From an uncultured Lachnospiraceae bacterium (GTDB lineage Bacteria > Bacillota > Clostridia > Lachnospirales > Lachnospiraceae): a DNA stretch of 33,709 nucleotides. The notes below the pieces were generated by a model. It searched no databases, was not told the origin of the DNA, and was given only the letters and a program-made list of their open reading frames with translations. The first letter of the stretch is position 1. Each line of letters begins with the position of its first letter. Below are positions 1-6,712 of the stretch, one piece after another. The stretch spans positions 1 through 33,709 of the forward strand of contig CANQRW010000036.1 of the NCBI GenBank assembly GCA_947626365.1, written 5' to 3'. Made by a program: the position numbers and the translations under genes.

Positions 1-9
1 AGGGATAAG

Positions 10-1096
10 ATGATTATGGGAGAACAGAACATTATGGAAAGTAAAGCACATGAAAGATATGAATATATAGATTTTTTAAAGGGCATAGCTGCGATAGGAA
101 TCATAGGAATACATACTGCTTTCTGGGGGGGGTGAATCATATGTTGCGGTTTGGTTTAAGAACATGACGCTTCTTCTGGACGTCCCGTTTTTCTTTTTTC
201 TTTCAGGCTGGGGGAGCAGCCTTCACAGAAGTAATATTGAAAGAACCTCAAAGGGATTAGGCGTTGTATGGTGTAAATGGATTTATTTTGTTTCTGCACT
301 GGCACTGTTTTGCCTGGTTTCCAGATGGTTACCTTATTCGTTTGCTGGTGTAACGTCTGTGAGGGATTTAGTAAACAACTATATGTTTAATGTGAGTTTC
401 GCAGGCTTTCCGGTAGTAAATGGCTCTATTTGGTTTTTGCCATATTATTTTATTGTCATTTTTATAAATACATTTATTATGTGCTTGATTCAGGATTGCG
501 AGGATGAAAGGCATATTCGGAAAATGTATATGATGTTTCTGGCGGTAGCTTTTATATGGATATGCTATGGTAAATATGCGTTGGGAATAGATTGGAGATA
601 TTTTTTGTTTTATAGTTTCTTCTGGATGATGGGAAGAAACCAGATGGGGACGGTTAAAACAGGGAAGCGATTTATATTCTGCGGGACGTTAGTTATTATT
701 GGAGTGCTTTTTACTTCTTATCTTCAGGAGCTTCCGGTTTATGATATACAGACGGCGAAATTTCCACCTACTGTGAAGTATGGTTTGGTTTCATTATTGA
801 GTATTCTTATAGTGAAGCATATTGAGCCATATGTCGTTCATATGAATAGATGGATTAAGCATATCGGCCGCAATGCGATTTTCTATTATTTTAGTCAGGG
901 TATAGGGAGTTCGCTGAATTATTATGTTATCCCGCTTGTTCCTACGGACAATTGGTTTTTGAAATTTTTGATTACTTTTATCGTGAATGTAGTTATTACA
1001 ACTGCAATAGCCGAATTCTTGCGAGTGACATATAATTACATTACGGTATTGATAAAGCGGTATAATAAAATAGAATCTTTTATCCAACATGGATGA
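10..1096 (+). pseudogene. Acyltransferase family 3 membrane protein, frameshifted at a G8 tract
   Basis: The first 41 codons (ATG at 10) read MIMGEQ... and then YEYIDFLKGIAAIGIIGIH, the classic N-terminal helix of acyltransferase-3 (OafA/NodX-like) proteins, which O-acylate surface glycans in the membrane. That frame stops at TGA 133-135, immediately after eight G residues at 125-132. With seven Gs the frame would run on through ESYVAVWFKNM into the 164-1096 reading frame (FFFFLSGW and about eight further hydrophobic segments, ending at 1096). The two pieces together make about 360 residues, the usual family size. The gene is AT-rich compared with the core of the window. As given it is broken. 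It could be a phase-variable gene, a real pseudogene or a homopolymer sequencing error. The family assignment is secure; the acyl acceptor is unknown. Confidence 0.8.
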
Positions 1097-1147
1097 GAAT
1101 TATAGTAAGAACCTTGTTTTTTCGAAATAAAAGAATATTGACGTGCT

Positions 1148-1182
1148 CCGGCCCCCGGATTTTTCCGGGGGCCGGGCTTTTT
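1148..1182 (+). terminator. Intrinsic terminator after the acyltransferase
   Basis: There is a perfect 12-bp stem, CCGGCCCCCGGA at 1148-1159 with its complement at 1164-1175, and a TTTT loop, followed by GCTTTTT. It ends the acyltransferase transcript. Confidence 0.9.
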
Positions 1183-1219
1183 GGGTGCCTGAATGAAGGG
1201 TGTCTTTTTGTTTGCCTGC

Positions 1220-1459
1220 CTAGTCTTCCGGTTCCAGGTCGTCGAAAAGTTCTGAATCGTAGAATTCGCGGATGGTCATTCCCAGACCCTCCACAAGTCT
1301 CTGGATGTTGACGATGCCGGGGTTCTTGCTTTTGTGATCCAGAATGCTTTTTACTGTGGACGGCGGCATTCCGCTCAGATAGATCAGGGCATACACGGTG
1401 AGGCGCTTTTGCGCACGCAGTTGCTGGATTCGTTTGACCGTTGCTTCTTGTATTTTCAT
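1220..1459 (-). CDS. Small XRE-family helix-turn-helix regulator
   Basis: This is a 79-residue protein that is almost entirely one Cro/C1-type helix-turn-helix domain. VKRIQQLRAQKRLTVYALIYLSGMPPSTVKSIL gives helices 1-3, with the S-G-x-P-P-S-T-V-K recognition region around residues 29-37, and a short acidic tail (FDDLEPED) follows. An AAAGGATGG ribosome site lies upstream of the ATG at 1459. It sits alone, transcribed away from the Wzz-like gene, so it may bind the shared 1460-1640 intergenic DNA, where CTGTTTACAG (1471-1480) has CTGT/ACAG arms. Such stand-alone proteins are DNA-binding repressors or activators. Its target cannot be read from the sequence. Confidence 0.85.
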   Translation of the reverse strand: MKIQEATVKRIQQLRAQKRLTVYALIYLSGMPPSTVKSILDHKSKNPGIVNIQRLVEGLGMTIREFYDSELFDDLEPED

Positions 1460-1639
1460 ATGACCATCCTTTCTGTTTACAGTGTATCTTAAAAAAAGAC
1501 GGTCATTAGGCGATAGAGTGGTCTTTTATATCAAAAATTTTGGCAATTTGTTCCGGGTACGCTGTGAAATGGAAATTTACCCGCAAAAAAGCGGAAATGT
1601 ATCCATAAAATGGGCGAATCGGAATATTTCAAAATGGGC

Positions 1640-1668
1640 TTGTTTTATAAATCTGCCTATGATAAAAT
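1640..1668 (+). promoter_or_regulatory. Sigma-A-type promoter of the Wzz-like gene
   Basis: TTGTTT (1640-1645), a 17-bp spacer and TAAAAT (1663-1668) lie 45 bp before the chosen ATG at 1713. The boxes are not perfect, but spacing and location fit. The DNA between 1480 and 1640 holds no convincing gene. Confidence 0.55.
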
Positions 1669-1712
1669 AAAGAACGGTAATTGCGCAAATGAAGTTTGAG
1701 GGGAGATATACC

Positions 1713-3083
1713 ATGGATGCGAATAATGCATATGAGCAGGAGATTGATTTAAAGGATTTGCTTTTTGCTGTTTTATATAAATGGCGTATGATTCTGGTGA
1801 TCGCGGTACTTTTTGCGGCGCTTCTGGGCGGCTATCGTCTGTTGAGCACATATCGTTCCCAGACCAGCCCGGCGGCCCTGGCGGAGGCGCAGAAGTCCTA
1901 CCAGAAAGAACTGGACGTCTATAACAACAGCAAGGAGATAGCGGAGCGGGATATTGATAAACTGACAGAGGACATCAATGTGCAGATGGAATATCTGGAC
2001 AATTCCATCCTTATGAATATAAGTCCGTACAGTGTGTGGGAGGCGAAGACCGCGTTTTTCGTTAAGACGGATTACAAGATTATGCCTGACATGATGTATC
2101 AGGACATCGATTATACGGATACGATTCTGCAGTCCTACGCTCTGGCTCTGTCCAGCACGGGATTTCTGAAGACCATTGCGGATGATGTGGATATCGAGCT
2201 GCGGTATCTGAGCGAGCTGATTACGATTACTTCGGATAATAAGCTGCTGACGCTGCAGGTTCATCACAATGATGAGGAGACGGTCAAAGCGATTATGAGT
2301 GATCTGGTCGATGGCGTCAAGAAGCTGGAGGGACAGCTGGGAGAAAGTATCGGGCCTCATGAGCTCAATGAAGTGAGCAGCAGCGTGGGCACGGTGGTGG
2401 ATCTTAATCTGGCGGCTTCTCAGGAGGCACAGCAGACTCATATGAATACGCTGAATGACAGTCTGGAGCAGAAGCAGGAAGAGCTGGATGCCCTGACAGA
2501 GCCGAAAAAGTCAGGCAGCCCCATGGTTTCATCTGTGAAAAACGGCATTAAGTACGGCGTTCTGGGCGGTGTTCTGGGCGCTTTCATGGTAGTGTTCTTT
2601 GTCTGCGTAGCATTTTTGATGAGCGATAAGCTGTATTCCGCGAAGCAGCTGAAATCTTACTGCAATGTGAAGATTCTGGGGGCCCTTCCCCTTCAGAACA
2701 GAAGCAAATTTGTGATTGACCGGTGGCTGAGCCGGCTGGAGGGCCGTGCGGCCTCCGGCATGGATGCTGATGAGTATGATCTGATTGCCGCCAATATTTT
2801 GAATTATGCGGAGGGTGCGAAGAATCTGATGGTTACCGGTACCGCGGAGGAGAGCGTGATTGCGGCGGCGGCCGAGCAGCTGAAGGCGCGGCTTTCCGGA
2901 ATCCAGATGGTCTGCGCAGGCAGCGTGCTGCAGAATTCGGAAGCGCTGCGGAAACTTCCGGAATGTGACGGCGTGATTCTGGTGGAACAGTGCAAGCATT
3001 CCGCATATGGAGAGATTAAGGCGGAGGTAGAGAAAGCGTCGGATTTGAAGAAGCCAGTGATTGGCTGTGTGGTATTTGAATAA
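1713..3083 (+). CDS. Wzz/YveK-like polysaccharide chain-length protein with a degenerate kinase-like C-terminus
   Basis: This is a 456-residue membrane protein. A first transmembrane segment (about residues 25-46) follows the cytoplasmic start, then a long extracytoplasmic region with coiled-coil character (about 50-265), then a second Gly-rich transmembrane segment (about 272-300). This is the polysaccharide co-polymerase layout that sets glycan chain length. The last 150 residues (LKSYCNVKILGALP onward) look like the Rossmann-type BY-kinase domain normally encoded by the partner gene. The Walker A position reads LMVTGTAEESVIAAA, without the GKS/T, and the end reads CDGVILVEQ...VIGCVVFE. It is therefore probably a non-catalytic pseudokinase module; this is inference. 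The ATG at 1713 is chosen over 1689 because AGGGGAGA lies 6-7 bases before it. Confidence 0.75.
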   Translation: MDANNAYEQEIDLKDLLFAVLYKWRMILVIAVLFAALLGGYRLLSTYRSQTSPAALAEAQKSYQKELDVYNNSKEIAERDIDKLTEDINVQMEYLDNSILMNISPYSVWEAKTAFFVKTDYKIMPDMMYQDIDYTDTILQSYALALSSTGFLKTIADDVDIELRYLSELITITSDNKLLTLQVHHNDEETVKAIMSDLVDGVKKLEGQLGESIGPHELNEVSSSVGTVVDLNLAASQEAQQTHMNTLNDSLEQKQEELDALTEPKKSGSPMVSSVKNGIKYGVLGGVLGAFMVVFFVCVAFLMSDKLYSAKQLKSYCNVKILGALPLQNRSKFVIDRWLSRLEGRAASGMDADEYDLIAANILNYAEGAKNLMVTGTAEESVIAAAAEQLKARLSGIQMVCAGSVLQNSEALRKLPECDGVILVEQCKHSAYGEIKAEVEKASDLKKPVIGCVVFE

Positions 3084-3090
3084 GATGGGT

Positions 3091-3123
3091 GGCCGGGATC
3101 CTGCGGGGTTCCGGCCTTTTTTG
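3091..3123 (+). terminator. Intrinsic terminator after the Wzz-like gene
   Basis: GGCCGG (3091-3096) pairs with CCGGCC (3111-3116), extended by A-T and G-T pairs and followed by TTTTTTG. It separates the Wzz-like gene from the ATPase cassette. Confidence 0.85.
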
Positions 3124-3189
3124 TCTGTGCAAAGGGAAATTTGGGCCAGACTTAAGTGTGGTCTCTGAAAATTTTGCGATGCAAAGAAG

Positions 3190-3218
3190 TTGTATTTTGT
3201 GTATTGCCATGATATGAT
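3190..3218 (+). promoter_or_regulatory. Sigma-A-type promoter of the ATPase cassette
   Basis: TTGTAT (3190-3195), 17 bp, then TATGAT (3213-3218). Transcription would begin near 3225, giving a leader of about 55 nt to the ATG at 3281 but only about 14 nt to the alternative ATG at 3239. Confidence 0.65.
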
Positions 3219-3280
3219 ATTTTCAGGTAAATTGGAATATGCTGCGAGGATATTGCGGCGAAGAGTTCGGAGAATGTGTG

Positions 3281-4543
3281 ATGAGACTGTCATTGGAAAA
3301 TGTTGGTAAAATTGATACGGCAGCAATTGAAATTGATGGAATTACAGTGATTGCTGGTGAGAATAATACTGGAAAAAGCACAGTTGGCCGTGCTCTTTTT
3401 GTAGTGTTCAATGGTTTTTATGACATTGAGGAGAAGATTAAAGCGGAACGTGTCAGAAGTGTGAGAGAGTTGCTGAACAGCGTTTATTATATGCGCGGGT
3501 CTTCTTATTTTGCAGAAACAGATCTTGGAAAGACAGCCGGGGAGATTGTCGATGACATAAATGTTTATAAGGGGAATTCGGATGCTGTTCAAAGAAAACT
3601 GATGAGTCTGACGGATAAACCGACTCCTAAGTCATTTGATAAAATTTGTGAAGGCATATCTGCGAGAATATCAGAGATATTATCTATTTCTGATACAGAT
3701 TTATTTGAAACGATTTTGATGAGAAGCATGAATAATGAGTTCAGTGGACAAGTAGGCAACGTGTTTCGGGAGGGTGAGAGCAAAATCTCACTTGAGATTG
3801 CAAACCAGTGTCTTGAGCTGATGATTATGAATAATGAAACGGTAAAGATAAAAAGGCCGGATGATATGAGTCTTCAGATGGAAACCGTTTATATTGACGA
3901 CCCGTTTGTGATGGATGAAGCAAGACGTATTTATAGTTTGCGGGAGGTGCCTTATCTGGATCATCGAAGCCATCTGAGAAATAAACTTTCGCATGTACGC
4001 AGGGATATAGGGATTATTGATGAGATTGTCGTGGATAAGAAACTTCGATTGATTAATGAGAAATTGTCGTCAGTCTGCAGCGGCGATATAATTTCAAACA
4101 AACGGGCGGGATTGGTGTACAAAGTCCCGAACAGCGATAAGGAACTGGAAGTAGGCAATCTTTCAACAGGCCTAAAAACATTTGCCATTTTAAAGGTTTT
4201 ATTGCAGAATGGGACCATAAGGCCGAATGGAACGATTATTTTAGATGAGCCGGAGATTCATCTGCATCCAGAGTGGCAGCTGCTGTTTGCGGAACTCATT
4301 GTACTGCTTCATAAGGAATTTAAATTGCATATCCTTTTGAACACGCATAGCCCTTATTTTTTGCGTGCGGTTCAGGTTTACTCGGCAAGATATGAGGTGG
4401 CAGACAAATGTAAGTATTACTTATCTGATGTAAAAAATGGGTGTGTGATATTTACAGACGTAACGGATGAGATTGATAAAATATATGTAAAACTTTCACG
4501 GCCATTGCAGAGATTGGAGAATGAGAGGTGGGAAGATGATTGA
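3281..4543 (+). CDS. AAA/OLD-like ATPase of a two-gene cassette
   Basis: This is a 420-residue ABC-type ATPase. It starts MRLSLENVGKI, typical of AAA_15/AAA_21 proteins. Walker A is GENNTGKST (residues 26-34), an ABC-signature-like LSTGLK lies near 290, Walker B is IILDEPEIHLHPEW near 317-330, and THSPYFLRA (H-loop) near 355. The middle part (about 60-280) is charged, helical and unrecognised. No TOPRIM or HNH domain is visible after the ATPase core, so any nuclease activity would have to come from the partner. The stop overlaps the next ATG by 8 bp. The ATG at 3281 is preferred because homologous proteins begin at this point and GGAG precedes it. Base composition is much more AT-rich than the flanks, which suggests transfer. 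Relatives include ATPases of OLD, Septu and PARIS systems; I cannot place it in one of them. Confidence 0.85.
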   Translation: MRLSLENVGKIDTAAIEIDGITVIAGENNTGKSTVGRALFVVFNGFYDIEEKIKAERVRSVRELLNSVYYMRGSSYFAETDLGKTAGEIVDDINVYKGNSDAVQRKLMSLTDKPTPKSFDKICEGISARISEILSISDTDLFETILMRSMNNEFSGQVGNVFREGESKISLEIANQCLELMIMNNETVKIKRPDDMSLQMETVYIDDPFVMDEARRIYSLREVPYLDHRSHLRNKLSHVRRDIGIIDEIVVDKKLRLINEKLSSVCSGDIISNKRAGLVYKVPNSDKELEVGNLSTGLKTFAILKVLLQNGTIRPNGTIILDEPEIHLHPEWQLLFAELIVLLHKEFKLHILLNTHSPYFLRAVQVYSARYEVADKCKYYLSDVKNGCVIFTDVTDEIDKIYVKLSRPLQRLENERWEDD

Positions 4544-5129
4544 TATTACATTGTATCCCATTTTTATGAACCATATGTCTGATTTGAAGTCAGTGTCTGT
4601 GGATAAACATGACAGTGATGATGCGGAGTATATGACGCAGTCATTGAAAGAAGTAGTTGATTTTGATGCGGTTAAGAATGAATATGTGAAAACGTTGGGC
4701 TTAAGTGAGATTCCATCGTCAAATGACGCCCTTTTCCATGGGGAAGAGGATACATTAGTGTTTGCTGAATTTAAGAATGGAAGAATTAATAAGAGGAAGA
4801 AATATTCCCTTCAAAAGAAAATATACGATAGCGTTATGATTTTTGGCGATATCACATCTGTTGGAATATCGCGCATGCGGAAAGATATAGATTATATTTT
4901 AGTATATAATGAAAAAGCAAATGTAGATGCAGAGCCGTCTGAAAATCTTCAAAGGTCTGTACAGGATTCCCCCGCATTGGATAGTATAGCGAAAACGATT
5001 GGAAATTTGGCGAAAGAAGAGCATGTTAAATTCGGGTTGGAAATGTTCCAAAATTATTGTTTTCGGAGAGTGCATACATATACGGAACAGGAATTTGAGA
5101 AATATTTACAAAAATCTGAATATAAGTAA
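4536..5129 (+). CDS. Unrecognised partner protein with an E-x-K nuclease-like motif
   Basis: This is a 197-residue soluble protein with no signal peptide or membrane segment. Its clearest feature is EDTLVFAEFKNGRINKRKK (residues 71-89): an acidic residue (D72), a hydrophobic strand, then E78-F-K80. This is the arrangement of the PD-(D/E)xK nuclease core, where the acidic residues and the Lys bind metal and act on the phosphate. A second strand-helix unit (IYDSVMIFGDI, then DIDYILVYNE, about 97-126) follows, as in that fold. It overlaps the ATPase gene by 8 bp and has GAGGTGGG just before its ATG, so the two are translationally coupled. The same AT-rich composition runs through both. No family name is claimed. 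Nuclease function is inference from one motif and context. Confidence 0.7.
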   Translation: MIDITLYPIFMNHMSDLKSVSVDKHDSDDAEYMTQSLKEVVDFDAVKNEYVKTLGLSEIPSSNDALFHGEEDTLVFAEFKNGRINKRKKYSLQKKIYDSVMIFGDITSVGISRMRKDIDYILVYNEKANVDAEPSENLQRSVQDSPALDSIAKTIGNLAKEEHVKFGLEMFQNYCFRRVHTYTEQEFEKYLQKSEYK

Positions 5130-5156
5130 AAGAATAGTGTTTGGGAGGTTCTCCTT

Positions 5157-5807
5157 ATGTATACACGTCCTTTTTATCTGCAGGATTCCTGCGCTTTGGC
5201 AGAGCAGCTTCTGGGGAAGCTGCTGGTCCATCGGGCGAAAGAAGGTCTGACAGCCGGAATGATCGTGGAGGCGGAAGCTTACGCGGGACCGGAGGACAAA
5301 GGGGCCCATTCCTACGGCGGACGGCGCAGCGAGCGGACGGAGGTTATGTTCGGGGAAGGCGGACACGCCTATGTCTATCTGATTTATGGAATGTATCACT
5401 GTTTTAATGTGGTGGCTGGTCCGGTGGGGAAGCCAGAGGCGGTGCTGATCCGGGCGCTGGAGCCTGTGGACGGAGTTGAGTTGATGCTGCGGCGGCAGGA
5501 GGAGAGAAGGAAAAAACTATCCGAAAGCCGGACGGATACGCTTTGCAGCGGTCCCGGCAAACTGTGCGTGTCCATGGGCATTACAAAGGCGGACTACGGC
5601 CGGGACCTGTGCGGAGACGTCTTATATATTGAAGATTACAAGACCATTGACCGCTCCCGGATATATGTGTCGCCGCGAATTAATATTGATTACGCGGAGG
5701 AGTACCGGGATGTGCTCTGGAGGTACTACATTAAGGATAATCCCAGTGTGTCAAAAGTGCCGAAACGGTACCGAGGGCTGCCGCTTCGCGGCGGAAGAGG
5801 CAGTTAA
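5157..5807 (+). CDS. DNA-3-methyladenine glycosylase (AAG/MPG family)
   Basis: This 216-residue enzyme removes alkylated purines (3-methyladenine, hypoxanthine) from DNA to start base-excision repair in the cytoplasm. Family hallmarks are LLGKLLVH, the catalytic-region motif IVEAEAYAGPEDKGAHSY (about residues 37-54, with the catalytic Glu), AYVYLIYGMYHCFNVV (about 75-90) and the CSGPGKLC region. The length is typical. The ATG at 5157 has GGGAGGT 8 bases upstream. It begins 27 bp after the AT-rich cassette with no terminator between, so it may be read from the cassette promoter, but its GC-rich codon use shows it belongs to the core genome. Confidence 0.93.
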   Translation: MYTRPFYLQDSCALAEQLLGKLLVHRAKEGLTAGMIVEAEAYAGPEDKGAHSYGGRRSERTEVMFGEGGHAYVYLIYGMYHCFNVVAGPVGKPEAVLIRALEPVDGVELMLRRQEERRKKLSESRTDTLCSGPGKLCVSMGITKADYGRDLCGDVLYIEDYKTIDRSRIYVSPRINIDYAEEYRDVLWRYYIKDNPSVSKVPKRYRGLPLRGGRGS

Positions 5808-5813
5808 AAGAAG

Positions 5814-5868
5814 CGGCGGAAAGGCCGGCCAGGAGCTGAAACGGCGGAAAGGCCGGCCAGGAGCTGAA
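5814..5868. repeat. Two tandem copies of a 28-bp GC-rich repeat
   Basis: A 27-base block beginning CGGCGGAAAGGCC occurs at 5814-5840 and again, identical, at 5842-5868, with the start of a third copy at 5870. It fills the gap between two convergent genes. GGCCGGCC inside each copy is palindromic. Confidence 0.85.
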
Positions 5869-5896
5869 GCGGCGGGAGAATAGCCCTCTGCCGGCC

Positions 5897-6256
5897 TCAG
5901 CTCAGGACGCCTCCGATGATTCCGCTGCCGGCGCAGAAAGCCATGGCGACAGCCAGTTCCTGGGTGGTGGCGGACAGTCCCTTGTTCAGGAGAAATGAGA
6001 CGGCCAGAAGAATGGCGAAGTACAAAAGCCCGGCCGTCAGCCCGCAGAAGAAGCGGCTTTTCTTAAGCCCTCTTCCGGCCAGAAAACCAGCCAGGGCGCA
6101 AGACAGGATATAGATCAGGTCTACAGCCATCTGTACCTGGCCTTCCTGGAGGTGAAAACGGTACAGGGCGAAGGAGACAGCGGCCAGCAGCAGGCCGGAT
6201 AATAAATAGGAGAAGAGCAGGGAGCGCAGGAAAACTCCCGGTGCGGAACGTTCCAT
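5897..6256 (-). CDS. TIGR04086-like four-helix membrane protein
   Basis: This is a 119-residue, very hydrophobic protein with four predicted membrane helices (about residues 10-30, 39-58, 66-86 and 96-118). Size and pattern (FLRSLLFSYLLSGLLLA at the start, AGSGIIGGVLS at the end) fit the TIGR04086 family of Clostridia, which I recall near SCIFF and yajC/sec genes; the function is unknown. The ATG at 6256 is chosen over the longer frame (to 6334) because AAGGAG lies 5 bases before it and the shorter form matches the family length. It is divergent from scfA. A role in SCIFF export or sec function is only a suggestion from context. Confidence 0.7.
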   Translation of the reverse strand: MERSAPGVFLRSLLFSYLLSGLLLAAVSFALYRFHLQEGQVQMAVDLIYILSCALAGFLAGRGLKKSRFFCGLTAGLLYFAILLAVSFLLNKGLSATTQELAVAMAFCAGSGIIGGVLS

Positions 6257-6328
6257 AAGAACTCCTTGATTTGCCTTGTTTGGTCTAATATATTCAAAAG
6301 AAAACATGGTTAGTACAAGAAAAACAAG

Positions 6329-6357
6329 TTGCAACCTGGGAATAGTTATGTTATCAT
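6329..6357 (+). promoter_or_regulatory. Sigma-A-type promoter of scfA
   Basis: TTGCAA (6329-6334), 17 bp, then TATCAT (6352-6357). The start would be near 6364, leaving a short leader with AGGAGGGGAG before the ATG at 6382. Confidence 0.65.
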
Positions 6358-6381
6358 ATAACGCGAGGAGGGGAGAATACC

Positions 6382-6528
6382 ATGAAGAAAGTAAAAACTT
6401 TAACCAACAGTACCCTGAAAGAATCTATGAAGAAGGGCGGCTGCGGCGAGTGCCAGACTTCCTGCCAGTCCGCATGCAAGACGTCCTGCACCGTTGGCAA
6501 TCAGAGCTGTGAGAACGCCAGCCGCTAA
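6382..6528 (+). CDS. scfA: SCIFF ribosomal peptide precursor (six cysteines in forty-five residues)
   Basis: This is a 48-residue peptide beginning MKKVKTLTNSTLKESMKK, with Cys at residues 21, 24, 28, 32, 36 and 43 (CGEC, TSC, SAC, TSC, QSC). The leader, size and Cys spacing match SCIFF, the almost universal Clostridia RiPP precursor whose maturase makes a Cys-to-Thr thioether bridge. T37, directly after C36, and T34 and T26 are the Thr residues in the Cys-rich part. An AGGAGGGGAG site lies upstream. It is followed by an attenuator hairpin and then by the maturase gene. The mature peptide's job in the cell is not established. Confidence 0.95.
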   Translation: MKKVKTLTNSTLKESMKKGGCGECQTSCQSACKTSCTVGNQSCENASR

Positions 6529-6570
6529 TCGCCAGTCAGTATCAGCCGAACATACACGAAAACGAGAGGA

Positions 6571-6604
6571 ACCCCCTACGGTCCTTGGATTGTAGGGGTG
6601 TTTT
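6571..6604 (+). terminator. Attenuator-like hairpin between scfA and scfB
   Basis: CCCCTAC (6573-6579) pairs with GTAGGGG (6592-6598), followed by TGTTTT. A partial terminator here would give more precursor than enzyme. A second 8-bp hairpin (CGGAATCC 6663-6670 with GGATTCCG 6679-6686) lies shortly before the scfB ribosome site. Confidence 0.7.
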
Positions 6605-6712
6605 GCTTGTGCTTCGGTATAATCGGAGCCTGAGCAAAACACAGTTAGCGCGCGTTGGAGCGCGGAATCCTGGGGGAAGGATTCCGATTCTTGCGCATCA
6701 AGGGGAGATTTT

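Noticed and set aside
1482-1670. A 62-codon plus-strand ORF between the XRE gene and the Wzz-like gene
   Set aside because: It has no ribosome site and no recognisable composition, overlaps the predicted promoter region, and reads like translated intergenic DNA.
5813-5880. GC-rich 28-bp repeats as a CRISPR array
   Set aside because: The copies are directly adjacent with no spacers, and no cas gene is present.
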